DNA of 64,000 nt from Sclerotinia nivalis (GCA_029531795.1 JAPEIS010000002.1:2356001-2420000); one strand, 5' to 3'. Positions 35,422-48,530 are shown, counted from the first letter of the stretch. Numbers and translations are program-made. The notes: a model not told the origin generated them from the letters alone.

Positions 35422-36447
35422 ATGGATAGAGATAAGCCATTGCAGTTCAACTTTATGAATAGCAAATCTTTATTTGTTAAAACCATTATATTCTTTGTGT
35501 ATGAAAATCCCTTTATTGTTATAAATCTTATTGATAATAGATACTCTAAAGAAATCTTTGCTGATTGTTTTTTTGCTTTTAAATACAATATCGAAATACA
35601 ACTCTTACTTCACCCTCGCAAACTCCGACTTGCCGATGGAAAGGTCGCCAATAGAATTACAGAATATTTTGTGATAGAAATCGTTATAAAGGATCATTAT
35701 AAGTATTGGTCTTTTTATATTATCCAATTTTCATTAGAGATATTGTTAATCTTTAATTTATTATAATTACAATGTTACAATTCTATTATCAATTGGATGG
35801 AGATGAATTTAATATTTTTTTCAAACTATTATACTTCTAATTACTTGGTGTGTTATGATTCAGAGTTAGTTATTGTATTAACGATTCCATCTTCAATCAA
35901 AGAACAAGAGGATCTAGCAAAAGTTATTTTATAATAAATCGTTGATGCTATCGAATCTTTAAATAAATTCTTTACCGATTTTGATATAAAAACTAAATGT
36001 ACAGTTTATAAATACCGTTCTCTATATATCAAGGATTATCCAAAGGACGATATCGATTGTTTACCTATTCAAACGTTTTTTACTTTTAAAAGAATTTCTT
36101 ATAAAAAACCTTCTATTAAAAAGATACTAGATGAAGGTTATATATTATAATCTAACAATTCTTCTATTGATCTCGAATTTCAATAGGGTCTGATGTTTGG
36201 TATAAATCATTATCGAACAAAACATTATAGAAAACCAAATAATCAAGTACAGATGATTCCCAATTGTTTATATCCAAAATCGATCTTAAAGATTGCAAAT
36301 CGGTGTCGGTCTATTTACAATCCAAAAAACTGTTTGCCTTTGTTTTCTATTGGGGAATTCTTTATGTCTATTTATAAAGATATAAGTTCAAATATAGATA
36401 ATATTTGTTGGTTACAAGCTTCTAGCTTTGTTTCGTTTTGTCAATAA
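35422..36447 (+). pseudogene. A1 protease region of pol
   Basis: Starts near MDRDKPLQFNFMNSKSLFVK. The aspartic protease-like block is INLIDNRYSKEIFADC, where DNR stands at the place of the catalytic D-S-G, followed by HPRKLRLADGKVANRITEYF and EILLIFNLL. The linker to RT continues in the same frame to 36447 (SIYNPKNCLPLFSIGEFFM). It is in a different frame from gag, and from RT, which begins near 36540. At least one of these changes is probably a mutation. Confidence 0.75.
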
Positions 36448-36539
36448 GATAATGTTCGGGTTATCCGATTGATATGGGATGAATTGGATATTATATGAAA
36501 ATTATTGAGCAAGATTATCTACGATAGGTTATATTATCC

Positions 36540-39500
36540 TCGATATTTACAGAAGAGGATTTTCGATCGATTTTACAAGGGCAAGGCAATATAACAAAGA
36601 TACTTTCTAAAACCTTATTGCAATTTTATGATTTTATATACGATTGTTACAAGTTGCTCTATTTACGAAAAATCTTTGAGGCTGATATTGATAAATTTTT
36701 AATCAGCAAATCTTTCTTTAGTGATGATCAAATACAATAAAGGTTTCTTATATGGTTATAAGACAAATTTCCTGCCTTTCTTTCACGTTATACAAATAAA
36801 TTGTTACCTTGTCGAATCTGGGATCACAAAATTGAATTGATATCCAATAAAGAACTACTTTATTTCAAAAATCGCCCTTTATTGCTAATAAAGTTGGTAA
36901 TAATGTACAAATGGTTTGATGATAATCTTTCCAAAAGGTTCATTCGGGAATCGAGATCGCGATACGCTTCTCCTTTGCTATTGGCTGTCAAGCCGGGAGG
37001 GGGGGTCCGTATTTATCAAGATTATCGAGGATTAAATAATGTTATTATAAAGAATCGTTATCCATTATTTATCGTTTGCGAAACATTGGATGTTCTTTGC
37101 AATGCAAAAATTTATACTAAGTTTGATATCATTGTAGTATTCAACAAATTGCAAATCGTTGAAAGGGATGAATAGAAAACTGTATTCATTATTCGTTTTA
37201 ATCTTTTTGAATCTTTGGTTATATTTTTCGGTTTTTGTAATGTATTTGCATCGTTCCAATATTATATTAATCATATACTTTTCGACGAGTTGGATAAGTA
37301 TTGCATTGTATATCTCGATAACGTTCTAATCTACTTTGATAATTCTGTAGAGCATAAAGAGTATATTTGTTAAGTAATTCAAAAGTTAATGAATACTGGA
37401 TTACAAATTGATATTAACAAATGCGAATTCGAAATCACGAAGACAAAGTATTTGGATTTTATCATTACAATTGAAGGTATCGAAATGAATCAAGAAAAGG
37501 TTATAGTTATTACATTTTAGGAATTGCCTTTATATGTAAAAGATTTACAACGATTTTTTGATTTCGTTAATTTCTATTGATGTTTTATAAAAGATTTTTC
37601 AAAGATTTGTTGTTCTCTCAATGATCTTTTACGGAAGAATATTATATGAGATTGGACTACAGATTATACAAAAGCTTTTAATACTTTAAAAAGAACTTTT
37701 ATAATAATGTCGGTTTTGGTATACTTTGATTATAGGCGGAAAACTGTTTTGGAAATCGATGTTTCTGATTGGACTTCAGGAGAAGTTCTTTTGCAATACG
37801 ATGATGATAATGTTTTGCGTTTAATCGCTTACTTTTTATCTAAGTATACAGTAATAGAATGTAATTATGAGATCTATGATAAAGAATTACTTGTTATTAT
37901 TAAGACAATGAAAGAATAGCGCCTAAAGCTTCAAGGTTTATAAAAAAAATTCGAGATTCTTATTGATCATAAGAATTTCGAATATTTTATGATTACAAAA
38001 GCTTTTAATCAACAGTAAGTGCAATGGTTTGAATTTCTGTTTCAATATAATTTCTGTATAGTCTATCGATTAGGAAACAAAGTTATTCGATTAGATGTAC
38101 TAAGTAGAAAATACGAAGATCGGTTGTATCGTTCTGATCCAAACGATAAATGTCTAAAGAATTGAGAACGCGTTGTTCTCCTTTAGGATTGTTTTGATGA
38201 CGATTTTTATAAGGATTTGATTGAGTATATCAATTTGATATTAATGGAGATAATAGTATCATTCCATGATTAATCAATTGATGTTTTAATCGATACAGTG
38301 TATACTAGATCCGATATTGCAGATCAACTTATCTCTGCTTTTAACGATCTATCGATGATTAAATGGTTAAAAGAGTATCGTAAAACCCTCCGGATCGTTA
38401 TGCAAGATTGTTCGATCCAAAATAATAGAATTTATTATCGGGATAAGATTTGGGTTTCATTAGATGATAAACTCAAACTTTAAATTATCTATTGAACTCA
38501 TTCTTCTAATCTTGTCGATTATCCTAATCGAACTAAAACGATCGATCTTGTTTTTCGTATATACTGGTGGCCTAATATGCATTTGGAGATTGCATTCTAT
38601 ATAAAGGTTTGCGAACTTTGTATTCGTATCAAATCGTTCAAATCGGTGTCTCCCGGATTTTTGAAATTGTTGTCTATCCCTTTTCGTACATGATTTGATA
38701 TTTCAATCGATTATATTATACTACTCCCGAATTACATTCGTTATAATTCTATTTATAAATATATCTTGATGGTAGTTTGCAGATTAATCAAAATGAGATA
38801 TTTCATCGGTATATGTATGTTAACGATAGAGAAGCTAATCGATGCTTTTATCAACTGTGTTTATATACTTTATAGACTTCCGGATAATATCATTTCCGAT
38901 CGGGGAATGCAGTTCGTATCAGGATTCTGGTTACAACTCTCGGAGCGGTTGGGAATTACCTTAAAATATTCTTCAACTTTTCATTCTTAAACAAATGATC
39001 AAATTGAATGTATTAACTCAGTTCTGAAACAATATTTACAAACTTTTGTTAACTATCATTAAAACGATTAATTGGATTGATTACCCTTAACCGAATTTGC
39101 ATTCAATAATTTGGTCTTTGAAACAACTGGTTGCTTGTCTTTTTTCGCCAATTACGGTTTTAATCTATACCTAGGCATTGAACCTAGTAAACCTTGCCCA
39201 TCGGATATGATTCTAGTACAAAAACGGGAATTCTTTAAAGGTAATAGAATTGTAGATTATATGGAATATATCTTGGAGTAACTTTGTGCCCTTGTATAAC
39301 AAGCAGTTACCATTTATGAAGACTATGTTAATTGTTACTACTTTGATTTATCTTGCTATATAGTTGGCCAGAAAGTCTTTATCAATACCAAGAATATAAA
39401 GACTTCATGCAAAACAAAAAAGCTAGATGATAAATGGATCGGCCTTTATGAGATTATCAAAGTTTATTTTTATGTTTGTTTTGTTCAATTATTTGAGAAT

Positions 39501-39860
39501 GTTAAAATCTTCCCTATTTTCCATTATTCTTTTTTACTTCTAGTTTATACTAATCCTCACTTTCCGGTTTAAGCAATGATTAACGAGTTTGAATCCCTAA
39601 CTACACAAAACAGAATTTTGGAGCGAAACAACGATGAGGATAAACCTGTTTAGAAATGGATATTTAAAGAAATTCTAGATAATCACGATAAGAATAGCCA
39701 TTATTATTTAATCAAATGAAGACATTACGCATCAATTTGGCAATCAACTAATAACTTAAAGAGTAACGAAAAGATTCTTATCGAATATCATCGTTTTCAT
39801 CCAGAGAAGCCAGGGTCGCTAGTTTGGATCCTAAAGCATTCCGATGCTATTATATTGCAA
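36540..39860 (+). pseudogene. A1 reverse transcriptase, RNase H, integrase and chromodomain
   Basis: One frame with scattered stops. The RT thumb side begins with FLISKSFFSDDQIQ and DHKIELISNKELLYFK; the core has RYASPLLLAVKPGGGVRIYQ, DYRGLNNVIIKNRYP, and YLDN at 37311-37322 in place of YLDD. RNase H is at 37707-37919 (VYFDYRRKTVLEIDVSDW, YEIYDKELLVIIKTMKE). Integrase has an H2C2-like part near 38470-38640 and a core with ISDRGMQF at 38892-38915 and QIECINSVLKQYL. The chromodomain is at 39640-39810 (WIFKEILDNHDKNSHYYLIK, then the aromatic-rich HYASIWQSTNNL). Chromodomains bind methylated histone H3 tails and direct chromovirus integration. Confidence 0.9.
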
Positions 39861-40111
39861 TCGGAACCATAGAATTTGCAATCGGAGTTATATAGCGCGA
39901 TTGTTACATCTACTCTACGAAAATCTACTCGCATCAAGATTGTTTGCTTCGTCTAAAAGTATATTACATATTATAACAATAAAAGATATAATATCATTAG
40001 GGGATATCATATGTTTTTTTTGTTCAGGAATCTAATTGAGGAAAGAGATCTGTATTTTTTCTTTATTTTTCTTTATTTTTTAATGCCTATTTGGGATCAA
40101 ATGGATTTTTT

Positions 40112-40124
40112 GAGGAAGAGGTAC
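40112..40124 (+). promoter_or_regulatory. Polypurine tract of A1
   Basis: GAGGAAGAGGTAC directly precedes the 3' LTR, the position of the plus-strand primer in LTR retrotransposons. Confidence 0.65.
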
Positions 40125-40287
40125 TATTACGGGTTCATCTCCCTTCATCTGCATATAATCATGTGTGCCTTAGGCACACATGTATACACTCACTTCTATA
40201 TAGTCAGGTCATCTCCTTGACCTTCTTCTCCTCCTCGTAGTACAACAATAGATCAAACCTACACATACCTTTTCCCTCACCGTGATA
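40125..40287 (+). repeat. 3' LTR of A1 (163 bp)
   Basis: It starts TATTACGGG and ends CACCGTGATA. It contains the perfect palindrome ATGTGTGCC-TTA-GGCACACAT at 40161-40181. The right-hand target copy GATAG follows. Confidence 0.95.
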
Positions 40288-40465
40288 GATAGAGATCTTA
40301 AAGATTCAATCTTTGTTTTTGATATATTTATTAATATATAGAATCCTGAAGCTGTTGTATATATACAATATTTGTTCAGTTTTATAGAACAGATATTAAC
40401 TCAAATAGAGCAATACCGATAAGAAATATATGTATTATAAAAAGATCTGTAATTAAATAATATAG

Positions 40466-40847
40466 TATCACGAGATAGTATAATCACAGAGTACATTGAA
40501 GAGATCAGGGAGGAGATGGTTCTATTGAAGTGATAAAGTTAAATATCTAATTGAATAAGAACTTATTGAATGACTTGCCCTCGATTTTATCAATCGAGAA
40601 TTGTATATATAGACTAGATTCTCGTTATCTAACTAATGAGATACATCATTGAAATATGATTTCTAATAATATCATATCAGGATTATCAGGATTAATTATA
40701 AGGATAATCAAGGATTTAGAATAGCTTGAATACGAATAATATAAGAAATTATACGATGATTGTACAATGTAAATGATATAGGAAAGAGTATAATGATTAT
40801 ATAATAATATATTGATCATAAATCATTTATATATGATTTAGGTAATA
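40466..40847 (-). repeat. 3' LTR of copia D (382 bp)
   Basis: On the plus strand it starts TATCACGAGATAG and ends GGTAATA. It aligns without length change to 47740-48121, with many transitions. Confidence 0.88.
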
Positions 40848-42139
40848 TATGATTATTTGTAATATATTCTCTAAATCGAAAATCGATTTGTAACAATAAG
40901 AAAAGATTATAAAGAATAGTAATTGATTAGATATGGAGTATAGATCTTGATAATGTATAAGTATCGATTTCGAGCGATTCCGATTGAAATTGGTAGTGTA
41001 ATTCAATTTGGTCGATTAATTGACTATATTGATCAAATTGACCAAATTGACCATTTCACGATTATATTGATAAAGTTGATCTATTGATTATATTGGTCGT
41101 TCTGAATATTGATCATTTGGATAGAATTGATCATTTTAATTGTATTGATTAATTGATGTGAAGAAATGAGTATAAATTGTAATATATTAATTGATTTGAT
41201 TGATGTGGTCGGTTTTGATGAGTGTTAACGAATTAGTTGGTGTAATATATATATACGATCAAATTTCATCAATTTGGTATGGTATTATGATAATGTTTTG
41301 TTGGAAAATGTATAATACTGTAGATGGTTTGTAATTAATATAATCGAATTAATTAAACGATACAACGGGGTTTCGAAAAATACGATAATATTCGAAAAAG
41401 AAAAATACGCTTGGAAAAGATCTAAAAATAAGTTATTTCACTTTTTATCTTTGTAGTATGATAATTATAATGGCGATGATAAAGATGATGCTTGAGGTGA
41501 TCCAAATCTTAATAGGTATTGTATAAGAGTGAATTGAGAAGGATTTCGATTGTATATAAATTCGATGGAATTTGTTTGTGTATTTATATGATCGATTAGT
41601 AAATAGATTATATTTTTTAGTCAGTATTATGTATAATATTAATCGTGCTAAAATGAATAAAGGAAGTTTTCGATTGTATATCAATTCGATAGAATTTGTT
41701 TGTAGATATATATAATCAGTTTTCTATTCAGTTTTGAATGGTTTCATTTTTATATCAAGGATTGAAGAGAAGAGAGATATCGAAAATATTAAGAAGAGTT
41801 GGTAATAAATTAAATAGCTTTTATTTCATTATAAGTTTTTTGAATAGAAAGATATTATAATAATAATTACGAATTAATTGATATTGTGTATATGTATAAA
41901 CAAATTTCATCAATTTTGTATAATATTATAATAGTGTTTTGTTTGTATAAATATAATATAATAGATGATCTGTAATTATTCTTATTCAATTTCTATGATT
42001 CTATTGTTAATATTTTATAAGTTCAAAAGAGAACGGAAATATTCGAACTTTTGTTATATAAGGTTTTTGATGAGTTTATCAGTTATTATATCGATAATTG
42101 GAAGGTAGATTATATAAAAGCTTTCTTTTGAATATTCCT
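40848..42139. other. Copia D 3' non-coding region with internal duplications
   Basis: No coding remnant seen. It holds an approximately 110-bp direct repeat (41228-41337 and 41871-41978) and an approximately 60-bp one (41541-41600 and 41661-41720, TTCGATTGTATATMAATTCG). Near 41020-41160 there is low-complexity sequence made of ATTGACCAAATTGACC-like units. Confidence 0.7.
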
Positions 42140-45100
42140 GTTGCAATTATATATTCTATATATCGATATATTTTAGCTTTGTAATTATTTGTTTGTTCTT
42201 ATCAATTACTAGTCTGATTGTTTGTTGATTATTATAGAATATTGATATTGGTTTTTTCATTACAAGATCGATTTCCTTTAGGAAGTGTAAAATTGTTATA
42301 GTTTTTTTTGATGTATATTTAATATCGAATAATTCAATTTCAATTGTTGAAGTAGTTACGATATTCTGTTTAGATGTTTTCTATACAATTAAGTTATCGA
42401 AAAAGGATATAATATACCTTTGAGATAATCGATACATATCAGAATCATCTGCGAAAAAAATATCTGAGAAGACAAAAAGTTGTAGTATCTGATTATCGCT
42501 GTATTGTATTGTAAGAAACCTTGTATTCCAAAGATATTCAAGGTAGTGATTAATAGCTTTCATATATTCGGTCGATGGATTGATCAAGTAATAGCTTAAT
42601 TGCGAAACAGCGAATGAGATATCTACTCTTATTGTGAACGTAGTGTATAAAACTGATCTCATTTTCTTTTGATATAATTTGATTATATATATAGAAGTCT
42701 GATTTGAGTTTTTTCGAAATATTATTATGGGTAGTGGTATATATATTGTCTTATTAATTGTTTTAAATTTTTTAGCAATCTTTTTAATATATATATTATA
42801 AGTTAACTACAGTTTTTTTTTGGATCGATTACGAAGGATATGTATTCCTAGAAACCATTTTGTATTTTCAAGGTTATATAGTTTATATATAGCTTTGATT
42901 CCTTTAATGATTTTGGTAACAACTAATTCGTTTTTTTTTGTAGTATATAATCTAAATGTTATCTATAAAAAATAAGATTATAATAGTATATTCTAGATTT
43001 ATATATAAATATAGATCTTTTTTATATTATATTAATCCTAGTTTTTCGAATATCTAAATGAAATCCTTGAATTATATTGCTAAAGAATCATAAAGATTAT
43101 ATAAAATTCGATCGATGATAATGTTTTTGTTAGGGATTTTATAATTATCAGGAAGATAATATACAATTGGGGTATTAAAAGGGTTGCGTAGAATATTGAT
43201 AAAAATATTGATTATATTATATTGTTTTGTTTCAAAATCGTATTTGGTGATGATTGTTATTACAATTCGGAATAATCGATCAGCAAATATAGTAATATAA
43301 ATAATTTCAATAGTACTTTTAATTTGAAGATCTTTTTGTATTATTAAACAAAAGCGGCAATAAATGATTAAATCTTGATTATTATATTTATATATAAATA
43401 TCTATTGAAGAGAAATCGATTTTATAAATTCCGATCTAGAATCGATTTTATATTATATATTCCTAACCTTAAGATTATTAATTTCAAAATCGTAATCCTA
43501 TTTGAATTAATATTCTATTTGATGTTCTTTTAATTGATAATAAAAATAGAGTAATTTCGGAGTTGTAAAAGTGTGAATTCGAGGGAAAGGTATTGTTTAT
43601 GATTTATTGATTATAGATTATATAGACAATAATAATGGCTTTGTTTTAATTTCAATAATGATTATATTATGAATTATTACAAATTGTAAATGTTCTTTTA
43701 TATTATCTATTTCAGATTAATTATATCAAAAAATAAAATGAAAGTTGTTAAAACAGTTTAATCCCGATAAGTCCGTTTTTTGTACAATAACGATTCCAAT
43801 ATAAAATCCAATATTGAAGTTGTTTCCTTAATGGTATTGCTATATATGTAATTGCCTTCAGATATATATTGATTGCTTTGAAATACAGTTTTGGAAGAGA
43901 GATAACTCCGATTGATAATCGAATAATTGAAACTCAAACAGATTGATCTGAACTCTAAATATTTCAATCCTTATTAAATAAGCTTTTTTTGGTTTTCTTT
44001 CAAGATTATAAGTTTGCGAATCCTTTATAAACCTATCGAGAGATAATATAAAATGCAGTAATCTTTCTAATGATTGGATTTCCTTTACAGTATACTCTGA
44101 TGGATTATTCTAGTATACAGATTTCCTTTTGAAATATTGTAATTGATCGATTGAAAGAAATTCTAAATCATTTTTGTATTCATCACAAAGAACTTCGATA
44201 ATATAATTAATAAATTCAAACTTTATATTCCTTATATCAATATATTCTATAAAATCGGGATTCGAATTATCGTTATAAACATTCCTTTAAACAATATCAA
44301 TATCTTTACTCTTGAAATATGGTTGTTCTTTAATAACAGAAACAATATTTTCAACTTCTTTAATAAAAAGATCAATTGATACTTATATATTTCTATTATA
44401 TATTCTATCGTTATTATCTGAATTATTAGATAAATTGAATAATCCTAAATCGATTTCTGTATTCCCATCATTACCCCCCAGATTTATATCCATTCCCGAA
44501 TCCAACTCGTTTATAAATAATAGATCTAAAATACATTTGGTAGATAAATCAAAAGCTTTTCGATCAGTATTTATAAGTAAATAAATGAAATCATTATAAT
44601 TGTTCTTGTATTAAATAATCATTCTGTTTATTTCTATATAGTTCTATATATCGAGAGTTTTAACGGATTATTTGAGTTTTTCTGTATTGTAAATATTGAT
44701 CATTTGATTGATAGAATCTATATAGTAAATAAAATTTTCGTTGAATATAATATTTCGAATAATAATAACTTTATCAAATTTGTATATCCATATATAATAG
44801 ATTAGTATATCTAAAATGTAGTTTATCAAATATTTAATATATATTCGAGGATTGATCTTATACTATTTTCTATTAATTCCAATCTTTCTATTTTTATCCA
44901 AAAGATAGATTCGATATTTGTATTTGTAGATTTCATTTTAATTGGGATAGAGATCGTTAGATATTTTCTTTATGAATAAAGGGTTGTTTTTACAAAAATA
45001 ATTACAGAATTATATATCGAATATTTTATTAAAAGATTTGAAAAATTTGGCCTTCAAAGGATTTATATTGTATAGATATATTGTAATCTATACTATTTTT

Positions 45101-46200
45101 ATTTAGAGTTTCTTTAGTAAATCTGTTATAATCTGTATTTTGATTTATTTTATAATTATTTTTTGATTTATATATTCTGATCTTTATTGAGTTTGTATAT
45201 ATTATTAGAGAAATAGTTCAAATTCAATATCTTCTTATTTAATTTATTTTTCGAATAATATGTCTTTTATAATCCTAATAATAGATATATTATTATCCTA
45301 TTTGATTCTTACAATTGTTAGATTATACTTATAATGAATTCAAACAAAAAAACTTTGTATAATGGAAAATATTTTATTGTAAATCTTCCTATAAAAAAAT
45401 ATAAGAAAATCTTATTATTGTATATTTCTTTGATTATAAGAAATTATAATATATTTATATATTCTTTTTCGAAATCAAAAAGATCCTATTGGATTTTGTA
45501 AAATGGCTGAAACGGTTGACAATTATTCGATGTATAAAAAATAATCTGTTTTGTATGTATACAAATATAGTCTATGTATTCGATACAAATGATATCTTTT
45601 ATTTTGATATTTTTTATTACAAATACTAAATATTCGAATACTTCCTTTTTTAGATATCTTGAATGTTTATATTACAATTCATTTGTATCTTCCCTTGAAA
45701 GAAATTGATTACAAAATCGATAGAATACTTTATTAATTTTACGATTTATAATTGAATATATCAAAAAAGGATTGCTTATAGGAATTAATAAAAGAGTATT
45801 CGAATAAATAGAAAGTAATTTGTATTCTAGAAATACAAGATTTTCAATATAAATATATTAAGCAATTATAATACTATTTAACAGATCCCCTTTATGAAGA
45901 ATACAATTGTATCCAGAATACTATATATTAACTTTCAATAATCGAATCTCCGAAACGATATTGATATAAAAACCAAGGATAAATGTTATATTATTTAAAA
46001 CGAAATCATTGTTAGAATATCCTTTTCTTATAATAATGTCTTTAAGTATACAGATATTATAATCTAGAATTTGGAAAAATATAGTATTTATTTTTACAAG
46101 ATTATTTAGATCAGATAATATATATCGATTATTATCAAAAAGAGAAATATCATTCACAATATATATAACATTACAATTATTAAATAAAGTACTATTGGAA
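42140..46200 (-). pseudogene. Copia D pol: protease region, integrase, RT, RNase H
   Basis: Minus strand, one frame. Near 46160, NDISLFDNNRYILSDL corresponds to the region following the copia protease active site. The integrase zinc-binding part is near 45690-45520 (YYKHSRYLKREVFEYLVFVI, then CIEYIDYICIHTK). The core starts with PFYKIQWDLFDFEKEYIN, where W is a stop, near 45480. RT spans about 43970-42660, including LENTKWFLGI near 42870. The RNase H boundary is the classic SVLYTTFTIRVDISFAVSQL, SYYLINPSTEYMKAINHYL and FFADDSDMYRLSQRYIISF (42662-42381), followed by TSTIEIELFDI. There are many stops. Confidence 0.82.
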
Positions 46201-47739
46201 AAATAATGAATCCTTATAACGATAAAGTAAATCCCTATTCGATTGATTCGAATATTAAGAATAATAATATTAAATATATATTCAAAAAGATTTATATTAG
46301 ATTTTATTTATTTTTTCTTAATCTATTCAAAATATATATACTTTCAAGATTGTAAATTTGCTCGATCTCTAATCGCTTTGAAATCGATACCAATATAAGA
46401 TCATTTAGATATTAAATTTGTTTTACCAATGAATATTAACTTTATAATTCGATAATTGTTTATAAAGTATCGATATTCAAAACCATTTTTCTATTCGATT
46501 TTCGTTTTGTAAAAACAATCTCAAATTCTACTGATATCCTGATTGCTTTTAGAATTGGAATTTTTTAATTTTTTTTTAGACTTTTTATCGTTTTGAAAAG
46601 AATTAAAAATAGAATACATATCTTCTTTGGTTTTAGAAACGATCGAATTCTAGAAAACTAAATTTTCAAAGATATCACCGAATTGTTTAAATAAAAGATT
46701 TGATATTCCGAATTGATTGTTTATCTCGATCTACATTATTATAGTATTTGTTTAAATTAGAAGCATTCTAGTACCGATTACCTACAGAAAAGTATTGGTA
46801 ACGATTTTATCCTATACTTCTATGATCTCATATACCTGAACTTTGATAAAAATAATTATCCAATCCCTATATCATTTAACAAGATCGGTTCTGTTGAATA
46901 ATACTTATACTAGAATAGATCAATATTCGTAAAGAACTATTAGTTTAATAGAAATTACTATTAATATAAGTTTTTGTTTAAATAAAAAGATAATTATTTT
47001 GAAAAAGAGAATCATTGTATTCTTATTGAGAATTGATAGCTTTATAAAATGTATTTGATCGATAGATAACTCAATCCACTTATAGATATCTCAAAAAGCT
47101 TTATAATTCTATATATATTTTTATTATCGGTATCGATACTTCATTTAAAGAATATTGAATTTTATAAATATATCTTGGAAAATAATTGAGAATGAAACAA
47201 TGAATCTAAATAAAACAGATTCTAATATATGATTATCGGAATTGTTCATTCTAGTATTTCCATCTAAATTCTTTCTTATTTGAATTATTATAAGATATTC
47301 CGAGAATTCCTTTTGATATCGAGCTTGATTAATTCGATTGTATTTCGCTTAGAAATTAATAGTGGAAGGGAAAACAAGAGGTTTGATTATTAACCAATCA
47401 ATATGAGTACAAATTGGTTCATCTGTTAGATTTGAGTTTGAAATAGTAATGCTTGAAGTGGAAATGAGTAAGTTAGTATCTAGATTGATTTGTTTTCAGA
47501 TTCCTTGAATCAAATATTTGTTCTTCAAACAAAGATACCATTCTGGTTATTGAATACAAGTAATGAGAATAAAAGAATTATTTTGACTTTTTGTTATATT
47601 GAAAGGAAGATAATTAAAAAGGTTCGAATATTTGAACTTATAAGGAAGGTAAAATTGAAGTGAAAAAAGATGATCTCTTGTAAGCTAAATAATCGTTGAA
47701 TAGAAGTTTGAATAGATTAAGAGCTATCGGGCTTATAAT
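46201..47739 (-). pseudogene. Copia D leader and gag region
   Basis: By position, gag should lie here between the 5' LTR and the protease region. I see only short open pieces and no recognisable zinc knuckle. Assignment rests on location only. Confidence 0.4.
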
Positions 47740-48121
47740 TATTATAAGATAATATAATTACAAAGTATATTAATAAAATCAGAAAGAAGATAATTCTATT
47801 AAAATGATGAAGTTAAATATCTAATTGAATAAGAATTTGTTAAATGATTTACTCTCGATTCTATTAATCGAAAATCGTATATATAAATTAGATCCTCGTT
47901 ATCTAATTGATGAGATACATTATTAAGATATGATTTCTAATGATATTATATTAAGATCATCTTGATTAATTGTAAGGATAATCAAGGATTTAGAATAGCC
48001 TGAATACAAATAATATAAGAAAATATACAATGATCATACAATATAAATGATATAGAAAAGAGTATAATGATTATACAATGATATATTGATCATAGATCAT
48101 TTATATATAATTTAGATAACA
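47740..48121 (-). repeat. 5' LTR of copia D (382 bp)
   Basis: The partner of 40466-40847 with equal length. Plus-strand edges are TATTATAAGATAAT and TTTAGATAACA. Confidence 0.88.
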
Positions 48122-48126
48122 TATAA

Positions 48127-48384
48127 ATATAATATACAAATCGATATATTTTCTAAATTTATAAATAAACTAATGAAAATATTAATAAAAATATTATTAA
48201 AAATACTATTAAAAGAGAAAATTGAAAAAAACAATAATTTAATTGAGATATATATTATTAGCATTTTTAATTATATTATTTCATTTGAATATACTAATAT
48301 ATATACATCTATACCATTACTAATAATCTATATTACCTTTATTATCTTCATCACCTTTATCATCCTTACCACTTATACCACTCT
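48127..48384. other. AT-rich spacer ending in a microsatellite, left flank of C3
   Basis: No element recognised. The last 70 bases are pyrimidine-rich trinucleotide-like units (TTATCTTCATCACC, CTTTATCATCC) that resume on the other side of C3 at 62467, so this is the pre-insertion DNA of C3. The reading frame at 48173-48400 is only low-complexity Ile/Lys/Thr coding. Confidence 0.6.
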
Positions 48385-48530
48385 TGTCACGGGTTCGTAA
48401 CCCGTTCTTAGCTAATCTGTATGAATGCCTAAGGTACTCATCCCCTATATAATCGACGCTTTTCCTAGTATCTTTTTTCTTCTTTGTAGAATATCATTAT
48501 ATTATAAAATATCCTATTATTATTGCAATA
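48385..48530 (+). repeat. 5' LTR of C3 (146 bp)
   Basis: It starts TGTCACGGGTTCGTAACCCG (hairpin CGGGTT-CGT-AACCCG at 48390-48404) and ends TATTGCAATA. Confidence 0.93.

Larger units (their letters stand above)
33537..40287 (+). mobile_element. Ty3/gypsy chromovirus family A, copy A1, complete, 6751 bp
   Basis: Perfect 5-bp duplication GATAG (33532-33536 and 40288-40292). Both LTRs are 163 bp. They differ at 21 positions by my count, all transitions. The internal order is leader with short repeats, gag, protease, reverse transcriptase, RNase H, integrase, chromodomain and purine tract. It is the least degraded gypsy element of the window. It is related to family C: the LTR starts (TGTCACGGGTTC) and all protein domains are similar. 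Confidence 0.96.
32957..40465 (+). mobile_element. Ty3/gypsy family C, copy C1 (5' end only), carrying A1
   Basis: It has a 5' LTR of 146 bp (32957-33102) and leader 33103-33536, then A1, then more leader at 40293-40465. Taking out A1 and one target copy gives sequence collinear with C3 48531-49140. It stops at 40465 where copia D begins, and the rest of C1 is not found after D. Confidence 0.88.
40466..48121 (-). mobile_element. Ty1/copia retrotransposon family D, 7656 bp
   Basis: Two LTRs of exactly 382 bp (40466-40847 and 47740-48121) bound the element. Flanks are TATAG (40461-40465) and TATAA (48122-48126), identical except for a possible G-to-A change. Coding is on the minus strand in one frame from about 46200 to 42140. 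The left neighbour is C1 leader, but the right neighbour is not C1, so the two halves may come from different insertions (see findings). Confidence 0.88.

Noticed and set aside
40466..40900. Longer D LTR ending at TTTGTAACA near 40893
   Set aside because: The partner on the right does not align beyond 48121, while the 382-bp solution gives equal lengths on both sides.
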